Origin: Alphaproteobacteria bacterium
Lineage (GTDB): Bacteria; Pseudomonadota; Alphaproteobacteria; UBA9219; RGZA01
Direction: 5' to 3'
Length of the DNA: 64,000 bases
NCBI GenBank assembly: GCA_033762625.1
Contig: JANRLI010000003.1
Coordinates: 62,001-126,000 of the forward strand
Shown: positions 9,819 to 18,399 of the stretch, in pieces
Layout of the letters: the number at the start of each line of letters is the position of its first letter
Position numbering within the stretch: position 1 is the first letter of the stretch
Position numbers and translations under genes: made by a program
Notes under the pieces: model-generated
Seen by the model: the letters and a program-made list of their open reading frames with translations, nothing else
What the model was told of the DNA's origin: nothing
Databases searched by the model: none

Positions 9819-10781
9819 CTACACGCTTGCCTTTAGTGGTGCAGTAGCGTTATCTAACACGTTTTCGTTTTTGGGCAGATTGTGCACACGAAGACGTTTG
9901 ATGCGCCGCGTATCTGCATCGAGCACTTCAAACGAAATACCTGATGCATGGCGAAGGGTTTCACCTTTCAATGGCACGCGGCCAGCAAGCGTGAAGACCA
10001 GACCGCCTAGCGTATCAATCGCCTGACGTTCATCTTCTTTCAATATATTACCAATTTGTTCTTCAAATGCATCAACGGGCATGCGTGCATCAACCACGAT
10101 GCTGCCATCTGCCCTGCGTTGCAATTGAATGACGTTGGCGGGATCATCATGTTCATCGTCAATATCGCCAACAATTTCTTCAACCACATCTTCAATCGTG
10201 ACAAGGCCATCAATTCCGCCGAATTCATCAACAACTAATGCCATATGCTGGCGTTTTTGTCGCATTTGCAACAAAAGGCGCGTTACCGGCATGGAAGGCG
10301 GAACGAATAGCAGTTTGCGCAAAATATCAGGAATCAAAACCGGTTTTTCATCAACAAGACCTGCAGTTACATCCTTGATGTGTACAAATCCGATGACATC
10401 ATCCAGCGTTTTACGAAAAACAGGCACGCGGCTATGCCCGCTTTTGGCCATGACCGCCGCCAGTTTTTTTAGCGGGGTTGTTTCGTCAGCCGCGAAAATA
10501 TCGGCGCGCGGTATCATAATATCAGAAACCCGGCGATCGCGTGCATTCAGCAAATTGGTAAGCAGTTCTTTTTCGCCGGTATTGGAACCCGGAGCGCCTT
10601 CCGGTTCCTCCATAATTTCTTCGACGGCTTCAATAATCGCTACTTCTTCACGCTTTTTGGAAATGAAGGAGCGAATGCTCTCAAATGCGTTGCCTAGCCA
10701 AGACGGCTGTGTTTCGTCGGCGTCGGGCGGTGTTTGAGGGGTTGGAGAAGGGGAAGAATTAGGCGAATTACCATCAATCAT
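9819..10781 (-). CDS. corC: CBS-domain hemolysin/CorC-family protein
   Basis: A 320-residue cytoplasmic protein of the CorC/TlyC type. It has a CBS-domain pair (about 75-200, with VSDIMIPRADIFAADE and SGHSRVPVFRKTLDDVIGFV) and VVDEFGGIDGLVTIEDVVEE. The C-terminal CorC_HlyC transporter-associated domain covers about 225-305 (DTLGGLVFTLAGRVPLKGE). It lacks the N-terminal DUF21 membrane domain, as in CorC. The family is linked to magnesium/cobalt efflux or membrane functions; hemolysin is a historical name. ATG at 10779-10781, 2 bp after ybeY. Part of the miaB-ybeY-corC-lnt run. Confidence 0.9.
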   Translation of the reverse strand: MIDGNSPNSSPSPTPQTPPDADETQPSWLGNAFESIRSFISKKREEVAIIEAVEEIMEEPEGAPGSNTGEKELLTNLLNARDRRVSDIMIPRADIFAADETTPLKKLAAVMAKSGHSRVPVFRKTLDDVIGFVHIKDVTAGLVDEKPVLIPDILRKLLFVPPSMPVTRLLLQMRQKRQHMALVVDEFGGIDGLVTIEDVVEEIVGDIDDEHDDPANVIQLQRRADGSIVVDARMPVDAFEEQIGNILKEDERQAIDTLGGLVFTLAGRVPLKGETLRHASGISFEVLDADTRRIKRLRVHNLPKNENVLDNATAPLKASV

Positions 10782-10783
10782 AT

Positions 10784-11296
10784 TTATTTCTTCTTGCGCT
10801 CTCTTTTTGGCTCATCAATCACGTAAGGGTCGTCAATACCAAGGCCAGCCAGAATAACTTTTTCAAGTGTTTCCATGCGAAGGCTTTCGGTATTGTTCAT
10901 GTGGTCATATCCTAACAGATGCAGGACGCCATGCACAACTAGATGAATAAGATGATGATTTAGTGGCTTTTTTAGCTTTAACGCTTCGCTAACGATAACT
11001 GTTTTGCATAAAATGATATCGCCCAAATAAATCGTTTGTTTTGCAGATGGTTTTAATTTTTTTAACTCTGCGGGTGTGAATTGCGGGAAGGAAAGCACAT
11101 TGGTTGGCTTTTTCTTGCCTCTGAAATCATGGTTCAAAGATTGAATGGTTTTCGCAGGCACAAACGCCAATGCCGCTTCGAAGGATTTTTTATCGAATCC
11201 CAGGTGTTTAGATAATTGCGCAGTAATTTTTTTGAGCTGGGCAGGAGGCAATAATCTTTGGTCGGCGGCCTTTGCATTCAACGTAAGCACAAGCAT
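10784..11296 (-). CDS. ybeY: Endoribonuclease YbeY (16S rRNA maturation)
   Basis: A 170-residue zinc-dependent single-strand endoribonuclease involved in 16S rRNA 3' end maturation and ribosome quality control. The zinc motif H-x3-H-x5-H is complete in HLVVHGVLHLLGYDH. The upstream signature KPTNVLSFPQFTP is also typical. The C-terminus has an extra basic tail (EPKRERKKK). The ATG overlaps the miaB stop by one base (TAATG), so translation is probably coupled. In most alphaproteobacteria phoH lies between miaB and ybeY; it is absent here. Confidence 0.95.
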   Translation of the reverse strand: MLVLTLNAKAADQRLLPPAQLKKITAQLSKHLGFDKKSFEAALAFVPAKTIQSLNHDFRGKKKPTNVLSFPQFTPAELKKLKPSAKQTIYLGDIILCKTVIVSEALKLKKPLNHHLIHLVVHGVLHLLGYDHMNNTESLRMETLEKVILAGLGIDDPYVIDEPKRERKKK

Positions 11297-12666
11297 TAAA
11301 CGATAACCCTTTCAAGGCTATTGGTAGTCACTTTTTCAACCTTTACATTCACGGTTTGACCAAACATGCCTTTTCCATTCTGCACATAGAGTGATTGCAT
11401 GTGCGGGGTGCGGCCCAATAATTGCCCATCCAGCTTGCCATGCCGGTCAAACAGGACGGGAACGGTTTTGCCGATAAATCGTTCATTAAAGCTGCGTTGC
11501 TGTGCGAACAGCAATTCCTGTAATACGGCCAATCGCGCAGTTTTTATATCTTCCGGAATTTGGCCAGCCATCTTTGCGGCGGGTGTGCCGGGCCGCTCGC
11601 TATACTTGAATGAATAAGCCTGCGCGAAATTTACATCGCGGATGAGTTGCAGTGTTGCTTCAAAATCTTTATCGCTTTCGTTGGGGAAGCCCACAATAAA
11701 ATCGGATGAGAAAGCGATATCGGGATTTGCTGCGCGCGTTTTTTCAATAATACGCATGTAATCGTCGCGGGTATGCTTGCGGTTCATCGCTTCCAGCATG
11801 ATATTGCTACCGCTTTGCACTGGCAGGTGCATGAATGGCATCAATTGCGGAATGTCACGGTGCGCCGCGATGAGGGCTTCATCCATATCCTTGGGATGGG
11901 ATGTCGTATAACGGATACGCTGAATATTTAACTTTGCAACGGCTTCAATCAATCGCCCCAAGCCCCAAGTGTCACCGTTTTCTGCTGCGCCGTGATATGC
12001 ATTTACATTTTGGCCAAGCAGCGAAATTTCTTTTGCGCCGCTGTCAATCAGGCGTTGTGCTTCGGCAAGGATAGCGGATACAGGACGTGAATATTCCGCG
12101 CCGCGGGTGTAGGGCACAACACAGAAGGTGCAGAATTTATCGCAGCCTTCCTGCACCGATAAAAATGCCGATGGGCCTTGCCCGGTTGTTTCCATAGGAA
12201 GGTGGTCAAATTTTGATTCAGCCGGAAAATCGGTATCAATCACGCCGCCGCCGATTTGCCCCCCTTTACCGCGTATGGCTTTGGCCACCATTTCCGGCAA
12301 ACGGTGATAGGTTTGCGGTCCAAACACCATATCGACATAAGGTGCGCGCGCCAGAATTTGCTCGCCTTCAGCTTGCGCAACGCATCCTGCCACGGCAATC
12401 ATCTTCGGGCTGGTATCAGCCGCTTCTTTTTGCTGTTTGTGTAAGCGCCCAAGTTCGGAGAATATTTTTTCCGATGCTTTTTCACGGATATGGCAGGTAT
12501 TTAGAATGACTAAATCAGCGCCTTGCGCATCATCGCTTAGGCTAAATCCAAGCGGGCTGAGGAGGTCAGCCATTTTGGTACTGTCATAGACATTCATTTG
12601 ACAGCCCCATGTCATGATATGGAGTTTCTTGTCTTTTTTGATTGATGTTAAAGCGGCTTCTGTCAT
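11296..12666 (-). CDS. miaB: tRNA-2-methylthio-N6-dimethylallyladenosine synthase MiaB
   Basis: A 456-residue radical-SAM methylthiotransferase that converts i6A37 to ms2i6A37 in tRNAs reading UNN codons. The N-terminal UPF0004 domain supplies three cluster cysteines (TWGCQMN, NTCHIREKA, VAGCVAQAEG). The radical SAM domain has CDKFCTFC (C-x3-C-x2-C). A TRAM domain closes the C-terminus (FIGKTVPVLFDRHGK onward). The frame can extend two codons to a TTG at 12672; I chose the ATG at 12664-12666. It starts 10 bp after the acyltransferase stop. Confidence 0.95.
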   Translation of the reverse strand: MTEAALTSIKKDKKLHIMTWGCQMNVYDSTKMADLLSPLGFSLSDDAQGADLVILNTCHIREKASEKIFSELGRLHKQQKEAADTSPKMIAVAGCVAQAEGEQILARAPYVDMVFGPQTYHRLPEMVAKAIRGKGGQIGGGVIDTDFPAESKFDHLPMETTGQGPSAFLSVQEGCDKFCTFCVVPYTRGAEYSRPVSAILAEAQRLIDSGAKEISLLGQNVNAYHGAAENGDTWGLGRLIEAVAKLNIQRIRYTTSHPKDMDEALIAAHRDIPQLMPFMHLPVQSGSNIMLEAMNRKHTRDDYMRIIEKTRAANPDIAFSSDFIVGFPNESDKDFEATLQLIRDVNFAQAYSFKYSERPGTPAAKMAGQIPEDIKTARLAVLQELLFAQQRSFNERFIGKTVPVLFDRHGKLDGQLLGRTPHMQSLYVQNGKGMFGQTVNVKVEKVTTNSLERVIV

Positions 12667-12676
12667 GGACAATGGT

Positions 12677-13486
12677 TTAGCCGACTGCTTTTGACAGCGG
12701 AAGGGTGGTTTTTACGCCTTCATCGTTAAAAATGCCGTATGGCCCATTTTCAACCTGTTTGCGGGCATATTCGCCCAGTTCCTTGCGGTCCTTAAAACGG
12801 CTGGCAAGGAATGGTTCATGGAAAGTAATGCCTACGCGTAGTCCGCTGGTTTTGAACACGGTCCATAAATGCGGCATCAACGTCATATCACCATACCATG
12901 CATAACGGTTTTGAATTCCATTCTTGCCATAACATGCAATCGATACAGGTTGGATCATCACATCAACATCATTCATATCGAGGACAGATTGCATCAGACC
13001 GCTTTTGAAAAATTTTACTTCACTGCCATTGGTGGATGTACCTTCAGGGAATAACACAATATTGCGTTGCTGGCGCATGACATCAATCATCGCAGCGCCT
13101 TGCTCGGCCGTGCCTTTTTTATTGCGGCGATCAATAAATAGAGTGCCTTGTAGCCGTGTTAGATAGCCAAATAAAGGCCAATCGGCCACTTCGGCCTTTG
13201 CCACAAAATAGGTTGGTATCACGCTGGCGATGCTGATGGTGTCTAGGTACGACATGTGATTGCACAAAAATAATGTCGGTACTGTTGTTGACATGGTACC
13301 TTGGGTTTCAATCCTCATGCCCAAAATATATTTCGTGAGTACTTTATGGAAATAGGTAGGTAAAATATTTTGAATGCGTAGTTTAAAAAACTTCACTGTA
13401 ACCTGAATAGGCACACATATCGCAACCCACGTTAAAAAGGCCACGATGCGAAATACACCAAGAAAAGAGAGCAATACTTCTTGCAT
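12677..13486 (-). CDS. 1-acyl-glycerol-phosphate / lyso-ornithine-lipid acyltransferase (PlsC family)
   Basis: A 269-residue membrane-bound acyltransferase. An N-terminal hydrophobic segment (about 5-30) is followed by the PlsC motifs: NHMSYLD (HX4D), the GTLFIDR block and FPEGTST. The ATG overlaps the stop of the OlsB-like gene by one base (TAATG). That coupling to an OlsB homologue suggests it is OlsA, which O-acylates lyso-ornithine lipid. A role as the ordinary phosphatidic-acid-forming PlsC cannot be excluded, and bifunctional enzymes are known. Family assignment is firm; substrate is inferred from the neighbour. Confidence 0.85.
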   Translation of the reverse strand: MQEVLLSFLGVFRIVAFLTWVAICVPIQVTVKFFKLRIQNILPTYFHKVLTKYILGMRIETQGTMSTTVPTLFLCNHMSYLDTISIASVIPTYFVAKAEVADWPLFGYLTRLQGTLFIDRRNKKGTAEQGAAMIDVMRQQRNIVLFPEGTSTNGSEVKFFKSGLMQSVLDMNDVDVMIQPVSIACYGKNGIQNRYAWYGDMTLMPHLWTVFKTSGLRVGITFHEPFLASRFKDRKELGEYARKQVENGPYGIFNDEGVKTTLPLSKAVG

Positions 13487-14322
13487 TAAATAATAGGATC
13501 GCGGTTTTTAAGTTCGTAATGGCGTGAATATTTTTGTGCAATCAAATCAGTTTTCACAATCACGCACACATCGGTCGTATTAAATTGTTCGTCAACCACG
13601 GCGCCATCGCCAACAAAGCCACCAAGGCGCAGATAACCCTTTAACAGCGGTGGTAGCAGGTTTAATGGCGCCATTTGCGCGAGACCTTTTTCAGGATCAA
13701 CGTCGCTGGGGTCCATCAAGCGCATATCCACATAACGGTGTGGCAATGCGGTGGTGCGCAAATATGGCGCAGCAAGATGGTAGTAATAAAGATAGGTGAG
13801 GGGAACTGCGAGTGCTTTCGGGTCTGTGCCTGGCAAGCTTGCACAGCCAAACAAAATATCAATGCCGTAGGATGCGATGTAATCGGCAATACCACGCCAC
13901 AGCAATTGCATGGTGGGGCGGTTACGGAACTCAAAGGCAACGCAGGAGCGACCGACTTCCAGAATTTCACCGGGATAGGCGATGAGACGGGAGATATCAT
14001 ATTCGCTGCTGGAGTAAAAACCACCATGGCGCTGCGCTGCGCCCCGGCGCACCAAACGGTAGGTTCCAATGACGTTAGGAGGCAAATCGCCCGTGCCGTG
14101 ATCAATCACGATCAAATGGTCACAGAATTTATCAAGGCTGTCGAAATCCACTTTGCCTGCTGCCATTTCTGGCGTCGCTTTAGCGCCCATTTCCTCGTAG
14201 AATACCTTATAGCGCAGTTGCTGCGCAGCTAGTACTTCCTTGCTGTCTTGGGCGATGCGCACCTCGAGCCTTCCAAGGCGAAGCCCATGCGGGCCAAGTA
14301 CAGATTGTTCATCAGAGTTCAT
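13486..14322 (-). CDS. olsB: OlsB-like L-ornithine N-alpha-acyltransferase (hemolysin-type GNAT)
   Basis: A 278-residue member of the OlsB/hemolysin acyltransferase family, which transfers a 3-hydroxyacyl group from ACP to ornithine in the first step of ornithine-lipid synthesis. Family signatures run along the length: QQLRYKVFYEEMGAKA, FDSLDKFCDHLIVID, ILEVGRSCVAFEFRNRPTM, DILFGCASLPGTDP and LGGFVGDGAVVDEQFNTTDV. The start ATG (14320-14322) has AGGA 7 bp upstream. The next gene downstream is a PlsC-family acyltransferase overlapping by one base, the expected olsB-olsA arrangement. The ornithine-lipid role is inferred from family and pairing. Confidence 0.85.
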   Translation of the reverse strand: MNSDEQSVLGPHGLRLGRLEVRIAQDSKEVLAAQQLRYKVFYEEMGAKATPEMAAGKVDFDSLDKFCDHLIVIDHGTGDLPPNVIGTYRLVRRGAAQRHGGFYSSSEYDISRLIAYPGEILEVGRSCVAFEFRNRPTMQLLWRGIADYIASYGIDILFGCASLPGTDPKALAVPLTYLYYYHLAAPYLRTTALPHRYVDMRLMDPSDVDPEKGLAQMAPLNLLPPLLKGYLRLGGFVGDGAVVDEQFNTTDVCVIVKTDLIAQKYSRHYELKNRDPII

Positions 14323-14400
14323 TGCTTAATCCTATTTCAGCCGCACATCATAAGTGAAATGCGTTTTAGAAGCAAATCACGGCTTTATTCGGGCATAGGG

Positions 14401-14817
14401 TCAGGATGTGCCTTTGCTTTTCGTGCCAAGGCCAATATCTTTGGCAAGTTTGCTGCGTTCTTTGGCGTAGCTAGGCGCGGTCATGGGATAATCGGAAGGC
14501 AGGTTCCAGCGTTCACGGTACTGTTCCGGTGTCATGTTATAGGATGTTTGCAAATGCCGTTTCAGCATCTTTAGCTTTTTGCCATCTTCCAGACAAATAA
14601 TGTATTCAGGCGTGACCGACTTCTTAATCGCAACAGCCGGTTCTGGTCTGTCAACCGAACTGAGTGTGCTGCTGGTCACGCCATCAAGCCGCAAGAAGCT
14701 GTGATAAACCTGCTGCACCAAATTTGGCAATTCGCTCATCTCAACTTTGTTGTTGGAAACATAGGATGCAACAACATCGGCAACAAGGCGTGCTAAATCG
14801 GGCTTTTGATTAATCAT
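14401..14817 (-). CDS. mucR: MucR/Ros-family transcriptional regulator
   Basis: A 138-residue MucR-type DNA-binding protein, a global regulator of surface polysaccharide, motility and cell-cycle genes in alphaproteobacteria. The conserved start INQKPDLARLVADVVASYVS and the C-terminal zinc-finger-like block (YIICLEDGKKLKMLKRHLQ, then MTPEQYRERWNLP) are clear. The usual second histidine ligand after RHLxT is a serine here (RHLQTSYNM). A TTG start at 14874 would add 19 hydrophobic residues that mimic a signal peptide; the ATG at 14815-14817 gives the family N-terminus and is preferred. It lies 78 bp upstream of olsB on the same strand. Confidence 0.9.
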   Translation of the reverse strand: MINQKPDLARLVADVVASYVSNNKVEMSELPNLVQQVYHSFLRLDGVTSSTLSSVDRPEPAVAIKKSVTPEYIICLEDGKKLKMLKRHLQTSYNMTPEQYRERWNLPSDYPMTAPSYAKERSKLAKDIGLGTKSKGTS

Positions 14818-14885
14818 GAGACTATTTGAAAAAAGTGAGGCGCAGATTAATAGCGCAATTTTTTTCAAAAGCAATCACAAAAAAA

Positions 14886-15389
14886 TTAAGGTGATTTATG
14901 AATGTGTTGAGATGTGGGCAACTTTTTGTTCATCACAAAACCATCAATTGCTTTTTGCGCATGGCCTATTGGCATCTGATAATAGCCAATTCGTTTTGAA
15001 ACAATTTCAAACCCATGCGATAGATAAAAATCAATTGCGGCTTGGTTGGTCACCATCACTTCCAAAAAAATATTCTGCGGCATTTGCTGTGTGATGAATG
15101 TGTTCAATAGCTGTGATGCAACGCCGTTGCGGCGCGCATCAGGCAGTACGGCAAGGGTTAGGATTTCGCCTTCGCCGGCTACATTTCGTGCGATGATAAA
15201 GCCAACGGGCGCCTGATTAATACTTATGCCAAAGGCTTTGGTAAGCGGCTGATCCAGCAGCCCTTTAATGGCGCTGGCGCTCCAGCGTTGTGGTGCATCA
15301 AAGCTTTGGGCATGGACGTGTGCCATCCATGCGCTGTCAGCTGCACTGAGTTCGCTAACTTCAAACGATATGCTTGGGGATGTTGACAT
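14886..15389 (-). CDS. rimI: Ribosomal-protein-alanine N-acetyltransferase-like GNAT
   Basis: A 167-residue GNAT acetyltransferase. The acetyl-CoA-binding motif is ILTLAVLPDARRNGVASQLL, followed by FLEVMVTNQAAIDFYLSHGF and VSKRIGYYQ, as in RimI. RimI acetylates the N-terminus of protein S18 and related substrates. The start is set to the ATG at 15387-15389, inside the end of tsaB, giving a 29-base overlap; an ATG two codons upstream (15395) is also possible. The tsaB-rimI pair is conserved widely, which supports the assignment. The C-terminal tail (KLPTSQHIHKSP) is longer than in E. coli RimI. Confidence 0.85.
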   Translation of the reverse strand: MSTSPSISFEVSELSAADSAWMAHVHAQSFDAPQRWSASAIKGLLDQPLTKAFGISINQAPVGFIIARNVAGEGEILTLAVLPDARRNGVASQLLNTFITQQMPQNIFLEVMVTNQAAIDFYLSHGFEIVSKRIGYYQMPIGHAQKAIDGFVMNKKLPTSQHIHKSP

Positions 15390-16014
15390 CAGCATCACGC
15401 AGATAAAGAGGTTGCGGCGGCATATCAGCATTGCCAGTCTCTTGTTCAACAAGCTCGCAAAGGTTTTTCATGAAATCGCTATCCGACAAATCAACCATAT
15501 TGGCTTTTAATTCGGCTTTTAATTGCACAAGCGCCGCCGCGCCATTTCCAGTTATCGCATATGATACATCGCTCGGAAGGCTGTTTACCAAATTTTGCGC
15601 GGTGCTTAAAAAATAATCGCTTAGCTTTCCGTTTTTCAACCATGCGCAGAACAAATCTTCACGCTTGGACTCGCGGATAATCAGAACGGGCGCTGGTTGT
15701 TGGTTTAAGGCACGTGCAATAACCTTGAAATGATCAAAGCCATAAGCCTGTTTTCCACTCCCCAGCGCAAGCCCGCGAATAAAGGCAAGCCCAACGCGTA
15801 GGCCCGTAAAGCTGCCGGGGCCAATTGCGATGCCAAACCGGTCAATATCATTTACGTTAAGATTGTTTTCTTTCAGTAGTTCTTGAGTGAGCGGAGCAAG
15901 AATTTTGGCTTGGTCACGTTGCGTTTGAATTATGTTTTCAGATGCAAGCTTGCCATCAATTCGCAAGGTGACTGCGCAGCAATCGCCGCCTGTATCAATG
16001 GCCAGAATGTTCAT
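15361..16014 (-). CDS. tsaB: tRNA threonylcarbamoyladenosine synthesis protein TsaB
   Basis: A 217-residue actin-like-fold protein of the TsaB (YeaZ) family, which partners TsaD and TsaE in t6A37 synthesis. The start MNILAIDTGGDCCAVTL and the block IGPGSFTGLRVGLAFIRGLA (about 65-85) are diagnostic. Its C-terminal half is shorter and less conserved than in TsaD, as expected. It overlaps rimI at its 3' end. Length is normal. Confidence 0.93.
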   Translation of the reverse strand: MNILAIDTGGDCCAVTLRIDGKLASENIIQTQRDQAKILAPLTQELLKENNLNVNDIDRFGIAIGPGSFTGLRVGLAFIRGLALGSGKQAYGFDHFKVIARALNQQPAPVLIIRESKREDLFCAWLKNGKLSDYFLSTAQNLVNSLPSDVSYAITGNGAAALVQLKAELKANMVDLSDSDFMKNLCELVEQETGNADMPPQPLYLRDADVNIPKHIV

Positions 16015-16028
16015 TGCGTTTTGAGAAA

Positions 16029-16634
16029 TTATTGGCCATTCGGAAATTCCGGATTATCAAGACCCGCAGCGCGGATGGTTTTAAACGCGTCGGTATAAGT
16101 CAGCAATGTTTTTAGGCTGAAATCAATGCGGCGGCGAATATAGCCATCGTTTTTATCAGCTTCTGTTGGGCCATTTAGTACATCATTCACTGTTTGCACC
16201 AGAACATGATCGGGTGTGTACACAATTCGCGTATTCTTATACCCGCTGGTGCGGAGTTCATTATTGGGATACGAACCGCCACGCCCAGCCGAGACAGCAA
16301 CAATCATTGCAGGTTTGTGGCCCATATCCTTGGGACTACCATGCAGCATGAAGTTCTTTAAACCGGGGGGCACCATGCCAGCCCATTCAGGCGATACGAT
16401 CACAAAACCATCTGCTTTTTGTACGCGCGGTGAGAAGGGTTGCCATGCTGCGGCTTTACCTGGCACATATCCACCATCGCCATCCCACATGGGCAAAGGG
16501 TTTTCAAAAAGGTCTAGAACATCGGTGGTAACGGATGCATCCAATTTTGCAATTGCTCCAGCAATGTAATCGGAAACTTTACGGGATTGGGATTTTGGGC
16601 GGTGTGATCCGCAGACGATAAGAATATGGCTCAT
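16029..16634 (-). CDS. NADPH-dependent FMN reductase-family flavoprotein
   Basis: A 201-residue flavodoxin-like protein of the NADPH-dependent FMN reductase superfamily. The FMN phosphate-binding motif is ILIVCGSHRPKSQSRKVSDY at the N-terminus. The flavin-ring loop SPEWAGMVPPGLKNFMLHGS (about 81-100) resembles the SPEYNxSxPGxLKNAIDW motif. The exact substrate (quinone, chromate, azo dye or flavin) cannot be told. Its ATG overlaps the stop of the NifU-like gene (ATGA), so the two are translationally coupled. That pairing with an Fe-S scaffold may point to a redox role, which is inference. Confidence 0.8.
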   Translation of the reverse strand: MSHILIVCGSHRPKSQSRKVSDYIAGAIAKLDASVTTDVLDLFENPLPMWDGDGGYVPGKAAAWQPFSPRVQKADGFVIVSPEWAGMVPPGLKNFMLHGSPKDMGHKPAMIVAVSAGRGGSYPNNELRTSGYKNTRIVYTPDHVLVQTVNDVLNGPTEADKNDGYIRRRIDFSLKTLLTYTDAFKTIRAAGLDNPEFPNGQ

Positions 16635-17185
16635 GCGACTTGTCTCACTTCCTTTACTTCAGGGATATAGTGTTTAAGCATATTCTCAATACCTGACTTC
16701 AGCGTGGCGGTAGATGAAGGGCAGCCTGCGCAGGAGCCCTGCAAATTCAGATACACAATACCTTCTTCAAAGCGATTGAAGGTAATATCGCCGCCATCTT
16801 GGGCGACCGCAGGGCGCACGCGTGTTTCGATTAATTCGCGGATCTGCTTGATAACGTCGCTGTCATTTTCAGTGGGTGTTACGGCAGCCGGAGGCGCATC
16901 ACTGTTCATCGTAGGAAGGCCGGATAAAAAGAAATCCATAATGGCGGCAAGCACATGGGGTTTCATGATGGACCAGTCTTTATCCGCCTTTTTAGTGATG
17001 GTAATGAAGTCGGAACCTAAAAAAACGCCTGCAACACCTTCTACTGCAAATAATCCCTTGGCTAGCGGGGATGCTGCCGCTTTATCCGCGCTGGTGAAGT
17101 CAGCAACGCCGGATGCCAGTACAGTTTGGCTAGGCAAAAATTTCAAAGTTGCGGGGTTAGGTGTTTGTTCGGTTTGAATGAACAT
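16631..17185 (-). CDS. NifU-type Fe-S cluster scaffold protein (Nfu)
   Basis: A 184-residue Nfu protein with an N-terminal Nfu_N domain (MFIQTEQTPNPATLKFLP and GVAGVFLGSDFITITKKADK) and a C-terminal NifU domain. The latter carries the cluster-binding CxxC in LQGSCAGCPSSTATLK. It carries and delivers Fe-S clusters. The reading frame can be extended to 17242, but the ATG at 17183-17185 has a GGAGA ribosome site and gives the conserved N-terminus. Length matches alphaproteobacterial and mitochondrial NFU1. It is followed directly by the flavin reductase (ATGA overlap). Confidence 0.93.
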   Translation of the reverse strand: MFIQTEQTPNPATLKFLPSQTVLASGVADFTSADKAAASPLAKGLFAVEGVAGVFLGSDFITITKKADKDWSIMKPHVLAAIMDFFLSGLPTMNSDAPPAAVTPTENDSDVIKQIRELIETRVRPAVAQDGGDITFNRFEEGIVYLNLQGSCAGCPSSTATLKSGIENMLKHYIPEVKEVRQVA

Positions 17186-17260
17186 GGTTTCTCCATCGAT
17201 GAACTCTGCCAGTAAAGTGGTGCTAACTGCATCAGGCGTCAAGCGGCTTTGATGGGCTTT

Positions 17261-18394
17261 TTACTTATTCTTTATGTGACCGCACTCAATACTAAAAAAC
17301 TGTGCGTTTTGCTTGAAAGCACTGAAAAAACTATCATCCGTGCCGGTAAGCCATGCCTGACTGCCAAGAGAGAGAAGCTGCCGGGCCAAGGCATCCCTGC
17401 GCATTTCATCAAGATGCGCGGTAATATCATCAAGCAAGATTAGCGGTATGGATTGATGAATAGCTGAAAGTAAACGTGCCTGAGCTAGCACCAGACTAAT
17501 CAATAATGCTTTTTGTTCACCCGTTGAACACAAATGCGCGGGCATGTTTTTGGTCACATGATGCACTTCCAAGTCGGAACGGTGCGTTCCGGTCGTGGTG
17601 ATACCGCTTGCAGCATCCATTTCACGGTTTTGCTTCAACATGGTTTTGAAAAGTGCTTCGGCGTCCAAAGCATCATGGCTTTCCAGATATTTTTCAAGAA
17701 AACCGTTAACAGTAACAGAAACGCGCGGGAAGGGATGGGGGTCATCATTCAAATGATGACAAATATGTTGTACCCAATCATTTCGCGCGGCGGCAATTGC
17801 AATGCCATCTTGTGCCATGCTGGTTTCCAATGCATTTAGCCATGCATCCTCCGTCACGTTATCGCGCAGCAGCCTTGCGCGTGAACGCATCGCTTCCTCG
17901 TATTTATTGATACGTGTCGAGTGTGCGGGGTCTAACGCAAAAACAAGACGGTCGGCAAAACGGCGACGTTCACCCGCGCTTTCGGCGAGTAGTCTGTCCA
18001 TTTCCGGTGTCAGCCAAACAACATTCGCGTGGTCGGCAAGCGCGGTCTGACTTTTTGCTGTTTTGCCATCAATCCGTAAGAGTCTTCGTTCTTTTTCAGG
18101 GGTGCTTTCCGGATCGCGCCCCATGCCGATATTTACGTTGCCTTGTTTGCCGTTTAGTTCAAAAAAAGCGGACCATGGTTTGCCATCCGGCATATGGGTG
18201 TTGTGAAGTTCGGCAATGGCCGCACGGCGCAGGCCCCGGCCTGGGCTTAATAAACTAATTGCTTCCAGAATATTTGTTTTGCCCGCGCCATTTTCGCCAA
18301 CCAGAATGACGGGCGCCACGTTCAATTCAAGATTGAGAGTATCGTAATTACGAAAAGCTTCGAGATGGAGGCGGTGGATTGCCTGCGCCGTCAT
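17261..18394 (-). CDS. recF: DNA replication and repair protein RecF
   Basis: A 377-residue SMC-like ATPase that helps load RecA at gapped DNA. Walker A is GENGAGKTNI near residues 33-42, the signature region is LCSTGEQKALLISLVLAQA, and Walker B is IPLILLDDITAHLD. LRLHLEAFRNYDTL-like sequence near the N-terminus is typical. The gene starts 5 bp after the dnaN stop on the same strand. The dnaA-(osmC)-dnaN-recF order is close to the classical dnaA-dnaN-recF arrangement. Confidence 0.95.
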   Translation of the reverse strand: MTAQAIHRLHLEAFRNYDTLNLELNVAPVILVGENGAGKTNILEAISLLSPGRGLRRAAIAELHNTHMPDGKPWSAFFELNGKQGNVNIGMGRDPESTPEKERRLLRIDGKTAKSQTALADHANVVWLTPEMDRLLAESAGERRRFADRLVFALDPAHSTRINKYEEAMRSRARLLRDNVTEDAWLNALETSMAQDGIAIAAARNDWVQHICHHLNDDPHPFPRVSVTVNGFLEKYLESHDALDAEALFKTMLKQNREMDAASGITTTGTHRSDLEVHHVTKNMPAHLCSTGEQKALLISLVLAQARLLSAIHQSIPLILLDDITAHLDEMRRDALARQLLSLGSQAWLTGTDDSFFSAFKQNAQFFSIECGHIKNK

Positions 18395-18399
18395 TCGCC

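Noticed and set aside
14815-14874. Upstream TTG start of MucR giving a signal-peptide-like N-terminus
   Set aside because: MucR is a cytoplasmic DNA-binding protein, and the ATG at 14817 gives the conserved family start.
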